Assembly: GCA_003456175.1 (NCBI GenBank)
Contig: DMPB01000176.1
Span: 1 to 13,037, forward strand
DNA: 13,037 nt
Direction: 5' to 3'
Source: Chitinophagaceae bacterium
Lineage (GTDB): Bacteria; Bacteroidota; Bacteroidia; Chitinophagales; Chitinophagaceae
The notes under the pieces are model-generated. The model made no database searches. It saw nothing but the letters and a program-made list of their open reading frames with translations, and was not told the DNA's origin. This document shows, piece after piece, positions 1 to 6,703 of the stretch. A program made the position numbers and the translations under genes. Each line of letters begins with the position of its first letter. Positions within the stretch are counted from its first letter, which is position 1.

Positions 1-2
1 AT

Positions 3-173
3 TTTGTGATGTCTATACTCATTTTGGCGATCGCGGTTTTTATGTTGTTTGGTGATAAGTTGCCTATTGATATGGTAACAACGCTAGACCCATTATTACG
101 CTACATGTTTGGAGGCTTGTGCTTGTTGTATGGCGGATTTAGATTGTATAGAAGTATCAAAAGAGATTACTAG
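3..173 (+). CDS. Small membrane protein, C-terminal part (5' end outside window)
   Basis: An open frame enters from the left edge and ends at TAG 171-173, giving 56 residues. The readable part starts with a hydrophobic segment (MSILILAIAVFMLF), then a short loop with GDKLPID, a second hydrophobic stretch around MFGGLCLLYGGF, and a basic tail (RLYRSIKRDY). This predicts two membrane spans with a positively charged cytoplasmic C-terminus. The frame is still open at base 3, so the true start may lie upstream, although the ATG at 9-11 could also be near the N-terminus. It lies 11 bp before the PstS-like lipoprotein gene and is probably cotranscribed with it. In Bacteroidota, small membrane proteins of this kind often sit between exbB/exbD/tonB genes and a PstS-like gene, but no function can be read from the fragment itself. 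Confidence 0.6.
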   Translation, partial: FVMSILILAIAVFMLFGDKLPIDMVTTLDPLLRYMFGGLCLLYGGFRLYRSIKRDY

Positions 174-184
174 CAGCTGTAATA

Positions 185-1090
185 ATGCGATTAAGACTAA
201 CCATACCAACTTTCATACTACTTGTAACAGTTATCTTATTAGGCTGTAAGAATGCAACTAATAATCAAGCTGCCAACGAGGGTACCTTATATATAAGTGT
301 AGATGAAACTTTTAAACCTGTGATGGAAGAACAGGTAAAAGTTTTTTTATCGCAAAATGATAAAGCGAACATTGTTGTACGCTACAAAAGCGAAGCAGAG
401 TGTTTAGAAGATTTTGCTAAGGATAGCACCAATATGGTGCTTATTGCTCGTGGCCTAACAGATAAAGAAGATGATGCGTATAGAAATAATTTAGGCTATC
501 CCGTTCGGTTTGGTATTTTGGCTTACGATGCGGTTGCATTATTAACCAATGTAAATGCCAAAGACAGTATCTACACTTTGCAGCAGTTACACCAAATACT
601 TAGTGGTGCCGATAGTAGTGTTAAGGTGGTGTTAGATGGTAACAGAGCTACGAGTACCGTACGCTATCTTCAAGATTCGGTACTTAAAGGAAAACCTTTC
701 GGTAAAAATGTTCAAGCTGCCAACGGTAGTAAAGCTGTACTCGATTATATTGCCGCCACCCCTAATAGTATTGGCTTTGTAGGTAGTAGTTGGGTAAATA
801 ACCTGCAGGATAAAGCACAATTAGCGTATTTTAACAAAATTCGTTTAGCCCTACTCCCGTGCGGTGTTTGCCAAGAAAAGGATGCTTATGCTAAGCCTGC
901 TCAAAGTACAATTATGTATGGGCAATACCCTTTGGTACGGCCTTTGTATTACTTGCTAAAAGAAAACAATCCGGGCGTGGGTACAACATTCTTAAATTTT
1001 ATGAGTTTAGAAAAAGGTCAACTTATCTTTCGCAGGGCTTATGTAGTACCTGGAAAAATGTATTTTGGCCGACGTACAAGTATTTTATAA
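185..1090 (+). CDS. PstS-like substrate-binding lipoprotein
   Basis: The 301-residue product begins with a lipoprotein signal peptide: a basic MRLR, a hydrophobic core and the lipobox LLGC with Cys21 as the expected lipidation site. The mature part resembles a PstS/PBP type II phosphate-binding fold. It starts with a GTLYISVDETF strand at about residue 33, contains RGLTDKE near residue 90 and PVRFGILAYDAVALLTN near 105-121, and ends in a C-terminal LNFMSLEKGQLIFRRA-type helix. No pstC, pstA or pstB gene follows; the next gene encodes an exported TPR protein. This arrangement matches the Bacteroidota locus where such proteins accompany ExbB/ExbD/TonB, so a role in the TonB system or envelope sensing is as likely as phosphate import. 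The start is ATG without a recognisable Shine-Dalgarno, as is usual for the phylum. The family call is firm; the ligand is unknown. Confidence 0.8.
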   Translation: MRLRLTIPTFILLVTVILLGCKNATNNQAANEGTLYISVDETFKPVMEEQVKVFLSQNDKANIVVRYKSEAECLEDFAKDSTNMVLIARGLTDKEDDAYRNNLGYPVRFGILAYDAVALLTNVNAKDSIYTLQQLHQILSGADSSVKVVLDGNRATSTVRYLQDSVLKGKPFGKNVQAANGSKAVLDYIAATPNSIGFVGSSWVNNLQDKAQLAYFNKIRLALLPCGVCQEKDAYAKPAQSTIMYGQYPLVRPLYYLLKENNPGVGTTFLNFMSLEKGQLIFRRAYVVPGKMYFGRRTSIL

Positions 1091-1130
1091 TTAAGCCGTT
1101 TATAGTTATCTCATGTTAAAAAATGCCACA

Positions 1131-2855
1131 ATGAAGAAATTGATGTTTGCAACTGTAGCCATGGTACTACTTGGCTTTGCCGCGACAGCGCAATCTGTTG
1201 AAGACGGTGTTAAGTTGTTGTATTACCGCAAAGGGCAAAGTGCAAAAGCTGTATTGCAAAAGGCATACGATGGCAAGCCAAAAGATCCTATTACCATCTA
1301 TTGGTTCGGGCAAGCACTTTTGCTAAATGATGATGTTGCTGGTGCAAAATCGGTATATCAAAAAGCTTTGCAAGAAGGCATTAACGACCCATGGATTTGG
1401 GTAGGTACCGCACATGTTGAGCTGTTAGAAAAAGGCGATATTAATGCTGCAAAACAAAAATTTGAACAAGCTATTACCGCCACAACAGCTACAAAGGGCA
1501 AGAATAAAGGCATGGAGGATGTGAACATTCTATTGGCTGTGGCAAGAGCTAATGCCGATGGCGATAGTAAAATTGGCGATCCGCAATATGGTGCCGATAA
1601 AGCTATTCGTGCCGCACAGGTAGATCCTACCAATGCAGAAGCTCCTTATTTGGCAGGTGTTAACTATTTGAAAATGGGTAGTGAATACGGCGGTAAGGCT
1701 GTAGAACAATTTACAGAAGCAACAACGCGTAATGCACAACGTGCCGATGCCTATTACCGCATTGGTCGTGTGTACCAAAGCCAAGATAACAAAGAAAGTA
1801 TGGATCGTTATTACAGCAAAGCTATTGAAGCCGATGCTGCTTATGCTCCAACTTACTTAGCATACTTCACTTACTATGAGAATAAAGATGTGAATGTTGC
1901 TAAAGAGTACCTCGACAAATATGTTGCTAACAGCGATCAAGATTGTGCAACCGAATACTATGTAGCTAACTACCTATTCCGTGCTGGTAAGTACCAAGAA
2001 AGTTTGCAAAAAGCACAACAAATGGAAGCAGGTGCTTGCAAAACTTACAACCGTGTTCAAATTTTATACGCTTACAACTACCAGCGTTTGGGCGATTCTA
2101 TCAAAGCTAAAGATGCTTTAGATAAGTTTTTCACGTCAGAAGCTCCTGAAAAAGTACAAGCTGCCGACTATGGTTTTGCTGCCGATTTGTACATTAAATT
2201 TCCGGCAGAACAAGAAAAAGCAATCGTATATGTAGAAAAAGCCGCTGAGTTAGAAACAAATCCTAAGAATAAAATTATTCTATACAACGAAGCAGCTGCC
2301 GATTTAGCCAAAGTAGGCAAGTTTGATCAACAGATTTTATTCTTACAAAAGGCGATTGCTTTAAAAGGTACTGCTCCTACAGAAAGCGATTTTTATAAAA
2401 TGGCTAAGGCTGCTAGCGATGCAGTTACAAAAGATGTGAACTATTTTGCCAAAGCAGATAGCATCTGCGCTGCTTACATTGCTGCATTTCCCGATAAGCC
2501 TCAAGGATACACATTCAGAGTATTAAGTGCTAAAAAAGCCGATGTTGATAGCACAAAAGGACTCTTTGTAGCTCCTATTCTAGAGCAAAACAACTTCTAT
2601 GCTAAAGATTTAGAAAAGTACCGCAAGTCAATGTTCGTTAACTACTACACTTTGCTAGTATATTATAACGATAAGGCAAAAGATATCGCTAAGGCTGTAG
2701 AAATGACCGACAAAATGCTCGAGTTATACCCTGCAGCTGGTACAGAAGAAAATTCATTCGCAACAAATACAAAGAAAGCGTTACAAGCTGTGTTAAATAA
2801 AGGTAGCAAGCCTGCAACTTCAGGAGGTGCTAAGCCTGCTGGTGCCAAAGGCTAA
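1131..2855 (+). CDS. Exported TPR-repeat protein
   Basis: The frame is open from ATG 1113, but the ATG at 1131 is preferred. It begins a textbook signal peptide, MKKLMFATVAMVLLGFAATA followed by QS, and has an A-rich stretch just upstream. The product is 574 residues (580 from 1113). Most of the mature protein is helical repeats of tetratricopeptide type, seen as repeated A-x-Y-x-(K/R)-A-(I/L) patterns such as AKSVYQKAL, AVEQFTEATTR, YYSKAIEADAAYAPTY and KAIVYVEKAAELE. The tail is low-complexity (Lys/Pro/Ala/Gly). TPR arrays bind protein partners, so an adaptor in the periplasm or at the outer membrane is likely. It lies 40 bp after the PstS-like gene and is followed by a strong terminator, so it is the last gene of its operon. 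The specific partner is unknown. Confidence 0.8.
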   Translation: MKKLMFATVAMVLLGFAATAQSVEDGVKLLYYRKGQSAKAVLQKAYDGKPKDPITIYWFGQALLLNDDVAGAKSVYQKALQEGINDPWIWVGTAHVELLEKGDINAAKQKFEQAITATTATKGKNKGMEDVNILLAVARANADGDSKIGDPQYGADKAIRAAQVDPTNAEAPYLAGVNYLKMGSEYGGKAVEQFTEATTRNAQRADAYYRIGRVYQSQDNKESMDRYYSKAIEADAAYAPTYLAYFTYYENKDVNVAKEYLDKYVANSDQDCATEYYVANYLFRAGKYQESLQKAQQMEAGACKTYNRVQILYAYNYQRLGDSIKAKDALDKFFTSEAPEKVQAADYGFAADLYIKFPAEQEKAIVYVEKAAELETNPKNKIILYNEAAADLAKVGKFDQQILFLQKAIALKGTAPTESDFYKMAKAASDAVTKDVNYFAKADSICAAYIAAFPDKPQGYTFRVLSAKKADVDSTKGLFVAPILEQNNFYAKDLEKYRKSMFVNYYTLLVYYNDKAKDIAKAVEMTDKMLELYPAAGTEENSFATNTKKALQAVLNKGSKPATSGGAKPAGAKG

Positions 2856-2877
2856 TCACAACACAAATAAATTACCC

Positions 2878-2906
2878 ATCCCTCGCAACCCGCGGGGGAT
2901 TTTTTT
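2878..2906 (+). terminator. Rho-independent terminator after the TPR gene
   Basis: ATCCCTCGC at 2878-2886 pairs with GCGGGGGAT at 2892-2900. This gives a 9-bp stem with one G-U pair and a 5-base loop, followed at once by a run of T to 2906. It starts 23 bp past the TPR stop codon and separates that unit from the nuo operon. Confidence 0.85.
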
Positions 2907-2937
2907 GTTTTTCTTATAGGCTATCCGCCTATTTTTG
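2904..2937 (+). promoter_or_regulatory. Candidate Bacteroidota-type promoter for nuoA
   Basis: TATTTTTG at 2930-2937 matches the phylum's -7 consensus TAnnTTTG exactly. A TTTG at 2904-2907 could serve as the -33 box, with a 22-base spacer that is slightly long. Transcription would start near 2943, leaving a leader of roughly a dozen bases before the nuoA ATG. The position directly behind a terminator supports the call. The TTTG is shared with the terminator's T tract. Confidence 0.5.
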
Positions 2938-2954
2938 CCATCCACACACAAGCT

Positions 2955-3347
2955 ATGAACCTACCATTATTTTTTCTAGATGTACAAAGCTCAGAGAGCT
3001 ATTTCCCGATAGGTGTGCAACTGTTGTTTGCAGCAGGTTTTGTGGCCACCATGCTTATCATGAGTGCTTTGTTAGGCCCCAAACGCAAAACAGCCGATAA
3101 GTTAGCCAACTTTGAAAGCGGCATTGAGCAGGTGGGTAATGCCCGTCAACCAATGGCCATTAAGTATTTCTTAGTTGCCATCTTATTTGTACTGTTCGAT
3201 GTAGAGGTTATCTTCTTCTATCCCTATGCTGTTAATTTCCGCGAGTTAGGTTGGAACGGATTTTGGGCAGTACTCATGTTTGTAGGCTTCTTTCTCATTG
3301 GGTTCACCTACATTATCAAAAAAGGTGCTCTCATTTGGGAAGACTAA
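2955..3347 (+). CDS. nuoA: NADH-quinone oxidoreductase subunit A (NuoA)
   Basis: This is a 130-residue membrane subunit of complex I, of usual family length. Three hydrophobic segments are visible, at about residues 18-40, 70-92 and 99-122. The family signature is clear: FESGIEQVGNARQPMAIKYF in the loop after helix 1, then the acidic FDVEVIFFYPYA in helix 2. NuoA packs with NuoH, J and K at the junction of the quinone chamber and the proton-pumping arm. The loop has Ser where many homologues, including mitochondrial ND3, carry Cys (YECG there, FESG here). It is the first gene of the nuo operon, 99 bp after the preceding gene and behind a likely promoter. Unlike the rest of the operon it is separated from nuoB by 279 bp containing a terminator-like hairpin. 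Confidence 0.95.
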   Translation: MNLPLFFLDVQSSESYFPIGVQLLFAAGFVATMLIMSALLGPKRKTADKLANFESGIEQVGNARQPMAIKYFLVAILFVLFDVEVIFFYPYAVNFRELGWNGFWAVLMFVGFFLIGFTYIIKKGALIWED

Positions 3348-3349
3348 AA

Positions 3350-3375
3350 AAAGCCACAAGACCGTTGGTGGCTTT
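3350..3375 (+). terminator. Terminator-like hairpin after nuoA
   Basis: AAAGCCAC at 3350-3357 pairs with GTGGCTTT at 3368-3375, an 8-bp perfect stem with a 10-base loop that starts 3 bp after the nuoA stop. Upstream is an A tract, but only three T's close the stem and CG follows, so termination would be partial at best. It could be an attenuator or an mRNA 3'-end protector. Confidence 0.45.
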
Positions 3376-3411
3376 CGTTATAAAGCGTGATGTTGGCTTT
3401 GGGTACACATG

Positions 3412-3425
3412 GCAACAATTGTTGC
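3412..3425. promoter_or_regulatory. Perfect 14-bp palindrome, possible operator
   Basis: GCAACAATTGTTGC reads the same on both strands and lies in the non-coding gap between nuoA and nuoB, about 200 bp before nuoB and upstream of a promoter-like box. The size and symmetry suit a dimeric helix-turn-helix regulator. No known regulator consensus was recognised. Confidence 0.3.
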
Positions 3426-3529
3426 GTCGCACACTTCAACTTTAGTAATAATCTCAACATTATCTCTAGTCGAAAGCGAACTGTGTAAGTTATAACCTAA
3501 ATGTTTACACACGATACCACGCACAACCT

Positions 3530-3537
3530 TATTTTTG
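3530..3537 (+). promoter_or_regulatory. Candidate -7 box upstream of nuoB
   Basis: TATTTTTG matches TAnnTTTG, and its context (TATTTTTGCCA) is identical to the candidate nuoA box. The best -33 candidate is an imperfect TTTA at 3504-3507. The nuoB ATG lies about 90 bp downstream, leaving a leader that contains the hairpin at 3573-3600. The rest of the 279-bp nuoA-nuoB gap shows no convincing gene. Confidence 0.35.
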
Positions 3538-3572
3538 CCACTCGCTTCGAAAAGTGTTCAATAAAATTAACC

Positions 3573-3600
3573 CCTACAGAACAACCTTACGGTTGGTAGG
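3573..3600 (+). repeat. CCTTACGG-family hairpin before nuoB
   Basis: CAACC-TTAC-GGTTG (3582-3595) forms a 5-bp stem and tetraloop. Across a 4-base bulge (AGAA), the stem extends through CCTAC 3573-3577 paired with GTAGG 3596-3600. This is one of eight intergenic copies of the family in this operon, and it ends 26 bp before the nuoB ATG. Confidence 0.5.
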
Positions 3601-3626
3601 CTGTTAAACAACAAAAACAACGTACT

Positions 3627-4217
3627 ATGAGTCGTCCGGTTCGTTTTAATATACACCCGAAAGAGGCCGATATACACGATAATATTGCTATTGCCAGCAT
3701 GCCCGAAGGCCTACAAGGCGAAGGTTATTTTGCTACCAACCTCGAGAAGGTAGTAGGCTTAGCTCGCAAAAACTCAATTTGGCCTTTACCATTTGCTACA
3801 AGTTGTTGCGGTATTGAGTTTATGGCAACCATGGCAAGCCATTACGATTTAGCTCGTTTTGGTAGCGAACGTGTAGGGTTTAGTCCACGCCAATGCGATT
3901 TGCTCATGGTAATGGGTACCATAGCTAAAAAAATGGGTCCTGTGTTGAAGCAAGTATATCTACAAATGGCCGAACCACGTTGGGTTATTGCGGTAGGAGC
4001 TTGCGCTAGTAGTGGTGGTATTTTCGATACTTATAGTGTATTACAAGGTATCGACCAGATTATTCCGGTAGATGTATATGTACCAGGTTGCCCACCCCGC
4101 CCCGAAGCTATCATAGATGGTGTAATGCGTATTCAAGAATTAGTACACAACGAAAGCTTACGTCGCCGCAACAGCGAGCATTACAAAGCATTATTAGGTA
4201 GCTACGGTATTCAATAA
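3627..4217 (+). CDS. nuoB: NADH-quinone oxidoreductase subunit B (NuoB)
   Basis: This 196-residue soluble subunit carries cluster N2, the last iron-sulphur cluster before quinone. The four expected ligands are present: tandem Cys60-Cys61 in TSCCGIEF, Cys126 in VGACASSGG and Cys155 in VPGCPPRPE, the family signature. The length is near the usual range, with a somewhat extended N-terminus before the conserved core and a charged C-terminal tail. The core segment [17 protein letters not shown] is typical of the family. It stands with NuoD at the head of the connecting arm beside the membrane. It begins the tightly spaced part of the operon, 19 bp before nuoC, and has its own promoter candidate upstream. 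The ATG at 3627 has no strong Shine-Dalgarno but follows an A-rich leader. Confidence 0.97.
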   Translation: MSRPVRFNIHPKEADIHDNIAIASMPEGLQGEGYFATNLEKVVGLARKNSIWPLPFATSCCGIEFMATMASHYDLARFGSERVGFSPRQCDLLMVMGTIAKKMGPVLKQVYLQMAEPRWVIAVGACASSGGIFDTYSVLQGIDQIIPVDVYVPGCPPRPEAIIDGVMRIQELVHNESLRRRNSEHYKALLGSYGIQ

Positions 4218-4236
4218 ACATTCAATAAGGTACAGC

Positions 4237-4743
4237 ATGTCCTTAACAAACGATATTGTTCTTCAAAAATTACAAGCAGCTTTTGGCGATGTTATTGTTA
4301 ATGGTGGCGAGCCTTACGGCTTACTTACTGTTGAAGTGCCAAAGGCCGAAATCATTCGAGTATTACTTTTTTTATTCGATGACGATACACTGAAGTTTCG
4401 ATTCATGACCGATTTGTGCGGCGTTCATTACCCCGATGAAGTAGGTCGTGAGTTAGCGGTGGTATATCATCTACATAACCTAGAAGATAACGTTCGATTA
4501 CGCATTAAAGTATTCGCCAGCATTAACGAGCCCGATGTGCCTAGTGCAACCGCAGTGTTCCCAACGGCTAATTGGATGGAGCGTGAAACCTACGACTTCT
4601 ACGGTATCAACTTTGTTGGTCACCCGAACTTAAAGCGTATTCTAAATGTAGATGAAATGGATTATTTCCCGTTAAGGAAAGAATATCCACTTGAAGATCA
4701 AACACGTACCGATAAAGATGATGAAATGTTTGGCCGCGGCTAA
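4237..4743 (+). CDS. nuoC: NADH-quinone oxidoreductase subunit C (NuoC)
   Basis: This 168-residue product is the 30-kDa-type subunit of the connecting arm. It has no cofactor and braces NuoD and NuoI. The family signature lies in the second half: FRFMTDLCGVHYPD near residues 48-61, then ERETYDFYGINFVGHPNLKRIL, and a C-terminal FPLRKEYPLEDQTR. NuoC is encoded separately from NuoD here, not fused as in Escherichia coli. The start ATG lies 19 bp after nuoB, so the two are surely cotranscribed. The codons around 4312-4319 (Pro-Tyr-Gly) happen to contain the octamer CCTTACGG that otherwise marks the intergenic hairpins. Confidence 0.96.
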   Translation: MSLTNDIVLQKLQAAFGDVIVNGGEPYGLLTVEVPKAEIIRVLLFLFDDDTLKFRFMTDLCGVHYPDEVGRELAVVYHLHNLEDNVRLRIKVFASINEPDVPSATAVFPTANWMERETYDFYGINFVGHPNLKRILNVDEMDYFPLRKEYPLEDQTRTDKDDEMFGRG

Positions 4744-4748
4744 GCATT

Positions 4749-4760
4749 TGCCGTAAGGCA
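4749..4760 (+). repeat. CCGTAAGG-family hairpin, nuoC-nuoD gap
   Basis: TGCC-GTAA-GGCA forms a short 4-bp stem closed by a GNRA-type GTAA loop, 5 bp past the nuoC stop. A second small hairpin, TACCG-AAAA-CGGTA (4781-4794), lies just before the nuoD start. Confidence 0.5.
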
Positions 4761-4801
4761 CACAACACAACAACCATTCATACCGAAAACGGTAATTATA
4801 T

Positions 4802-6028
4802 ATGGATCAGAACAGTGCTATTATATTGCCCGAAGGGTCGATAGAAAAAACAACTACTACGCTAAACGTAGGGCCTACGCACCCTGCAACACACGGTGTG
4901 TTTCAAAACATCATGCAGATGGATGGCGAGCGTGTAGTAAGCACCGAGCAAACGGTTGGCTACATTCATAGAGCTTTTGAAAAGTTGGCAGAACGCCGTC
5001 CACTATACCAAATTACGCCTATTACCGATCGTTTAAATTATTGTAGTAGCCCTATCAATAACATGGGTTGGCACATGACTTGCGAGAAGTTATTAGGTGT
5101 TGAAACACCTAAGCGTGTTGATTATCTCCGCATCATCATCATGGAGTTGGCCCGTATTTGCGACCACCTCATTTGTAACTCTATTGTAGGTGTAGATACA
5201 GGTGCTTTTACTGGGTTCTTATACCTGATGCAATATCGAGAGTTGGTATATGAAATTTATGAAGAGGTATGTGGTAGTCGCCTAACCACCAATATTGGTA
5301 GAATCGGCGGTTTTGAGCGTAATTTTTCTAACACCGCTTTTACCAAGCTAGAAAAGTTTTTGAAAGAGTATCCGGTAGCATTGAAAGAGTTTGAAAATCT
5401 CTTTAACCGCAACCGAATTTTTATGGAGCGTACCCAAGGTGGTGGCGCCATTAGTGCAGATAGAGCGTTAGCTTATGGTATGACAGGCCCGAACTTACGT
5501 GCTGCTGGTGTAGATTACGATGTTCGTGTACACAACCCTTACTGTAGTTATCAAGATTTTGAATTCGATATTCCTGTTGGAACTACTGGCGATAATTACG
5601 ACCGTTTTATGGTACGTAATGGCGAAATGTGGCAAAGCTTACGCATTATAGAACAAGCCTACCAAAAAATACAAGGCTTCACAGGAGCAGAGGCCGATGT
5701 ATATCATGCCGAAGTGCCAGCGTTTTATTTGCCCAAGAAAGAAGATGTGTACACCAAAATGGAAGCACTTATTTGGCACTTTAAAATTATTATGGGTGAA
5801 ACAGCCATACCCAAAGGCGAAGTATACCATAGTGTTGAGGGTGCTAACGGCGAACTAGGGTTCTATTTCATTAGCGATGGTGGCCGAACACCTTACCGCT
5901 TACACTTCCGCCGCCCTTGTTTTATCTATTATCAGGCATATGAAGAGTTAGCTAGTGGCGCTATGTTAAGCGATGCTATTATTACACTTAGTAGCCTAAA
6001 CTTAATTGCCGGAGAACTAGATGCCTAG
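4802..6028 (+). CDS. nuoD: NADH-quinone oxidoreductase subunit D (NuoD)
   Basis: This 408-residue product is the 49-kDa subunit that forms the quinone-reduction site with NuoB. The opening motif GPTHPATHG is present. His31, the second His of that motif, and Tyr80 in TDRLNY are 49 residues apart, the same spacing as the quinone-headgroup His/Tyr pair of mitochondrial and Thermus enzymes. Further family blocks are GYIHRAFEKLAE near residues 53-64, ICDHLICN, IGRIGGFERNF, and a C-terminal GGRTPYRLHFRRPCF. Length and ends are normal. Its gap to nuoC holds two small hairpins; 57 bp follow before nuoE. The ATG at 4802 fits the conserved N-terminus; no Shine-Dalgarno is evident. Confidence 0.97.
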   Translation: MDQNSAIILPEGSIEKTTTTLNVGPTHPATHGVFQNIMQMDGERVVSTEQTVGYIHRAFEKLAERRPLYQITPITDRLNYCSSPINNMGWHMTCEKLLGVETPKRVDYLRIIIMELARICDHLICNSIVGVDTGAFTGFLYLMQYRELVYEIYEEVCGSRLTTNIGRIGGFERNFSNTAFTKLEKFLKEYPVALKEFENLFNRNRIFMERTQGGGAISADRALAYGMTGPNLRAAGVDYDVRVHNPYCSYQDFEFDIPVGTTGDNYDRFMVRNGEMWQSLRIIEQAYQKIQGFTGAEADVYHAEVPAFYLPKKEDVYTKMEALIWHFKIIMGETAIPKGEVYHSVEGANGELGFYFISDGGRTPYRLHFRRPCFIYYQAYEELASGAMLSDAIITLSSLNLIAGELDA

Positions 6029-6030
6029 TA

Positions 6031-6040
6031 ACCTTACGGT
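6031..6040 (+). repeat. CCTTACGG-family element, nuoD-nuoE gap
   Basis: ACC-TTAC-GGT follows the nuoD stop by two bases and continues as AAATG, as other copies do. The left arm has decayed (GTAACC rather than ATTTACC), leaving a 3-bp stem. It is a recognisable but weak family member. Confidence 0.4.
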
Positions 6041-6085
6041 AAATGAACAATAACAGATTATTATTAGTAGAATATTTTGCAGCAT

Positions 6086-6586
6086 ATGGTTCAGTTTAAC
6101 GAAAAGCAAATGGCCGAATTTCATCGCTTGGTGAATCGGTACCCGGCAGATAAGCAAAAAAGTGCGTTACTACCGGTATTGCATTTGGCACAAGATAGTT
6201 TTGGTGGCTGGTTAAGCACTGAAACGATGGATTATGTTGCCAGCTTACTTAAAATTGAACCCATTGAAGTGTACGAAGTGGCTACTTTCTACACCATGTA
6301 TAATCTAAAGCCAGTAGGCAAGTACATGTTTGAAGTTTGCCAAACTGGTCCATGTATGGTACGTGGTTGCGATGATATCATTGAATACATTGGCGAAAAG
6401 CTGGGTATAAAACCAGGCGAAACAACAAGCGATGGTATGTTCACATTAAAAGTGGTAGAGTGTTTAGGAGCTTGTGGTTACGCTCCAATGATGCAACTCG
6501 GTAAGCATTTCAAAGAGCATCTTACAAAAGAAAAGGTAGATGCTATAATTGCAGAATGTAGGGCACAAGCTGCTGCTAATAACTAA
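6086..6586 (+). CDS. nuoE: NADH-quinone oxidoreductase subunit E (NuoE)
   Basis: This 166-residue subunit is the 24-kDa thioredoxin-fold protein of the NADH module and binds the [2Fe-2S] cluster N1a. Its four ligands are Cys85 and Cys90 in CQTGPC and Cys126 and Cys130 in CLGAC. Upstream lies the family block SLLKIEPIEVYEVATFYTMY at about residues 53-72. The ATG at 6086 is chosen; an in-frame TTG at 6077 would add only three residues (Met-Gln-His) and has no support. The sequence just before it, AATATTTTGCAGCAT, is close to a phylum -7 box but one base short. The gene is followed by a 117-bp gap holding two inverted copies of the hairpin family, and then nuoF, its partner subunit. Confidence 0.96.
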   Translation: MVQFNEKQMAEFHRLVNRYPADKQKSALLPVLHLAQDSFGGWLSTETMDYVASLLKIEPIEVYEVATFYTMYNLKPVGKYMFEVCQTGPCMVRGCDDIIEYIGEKLGIKPGETTSDGMFTLKVVECLGACGYAPMMQLGKHFKEHLTKEKVDAIIAECRAQAAANN

Positions 6587-6610
6587 GTTCGAAACGGGTG
6601 TAACACATAC

Positions 6611-6652
6611 CCTTACGGTAAATGTCCTACTGCGAACACATTTGCCGTAAGG
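6611..6652 (+). repeat. Paired inverted CCTTACGG/CCGTAAGG repeat, 15-bp stem (nuoE-nuoF gap)
   Basis: CCTTACGGTAAATGT at 6611-6625 pairs with ACATTTGCCGTAAGG at 6638-6652 over 15 bp, with a single T-G wobble (6619-6644) and a 12-base loop. The right copy can instead fold alone as TGCC-GTAA-GGCA (6643-6654). Two family members in opposite orientation resemble a REP/BIME-like unit. No T tract follows, so it is unlikely to be an efficient intrinsic terminator; an mRNA-stability or processing hairpin is more plausible. Confidence 0.75.
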
Positions 6653-6703
6653 CACGAGAAAATAAGTAGATTACTCGGTTAACCAAACCGAAAACACAAG
6701 CAT

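Noticed and set aside
1113..1130. Upstream ATG for the TPR protein
   Set aside because: It would add six residues before a complete signal peptide; the ATG at 1131 has the better A-rich leader and a canonical MKK start.
3251..3445. 64-codon plus-strand open frame overlapping the end of nuoA
   Set aside because: It overlaps nuoA in another frame and runs through the hairpin and palindrome; the composition is not protein-like and no family is recognised.
4312..4319. CCTTACGG inside nuoC
   Set aside because: It encodes Pro-Tyr-Gly in an intact, conserved protein and lacks the extended ATTTACC/GGTAAAT arms, so it is treated as coincidence rather than a repeat insertion.
6077..6085. TTG start for nuoE
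   Set aside because: It extends the protein by three residues outside the conserved region, and an ATG follows directly at 6086.
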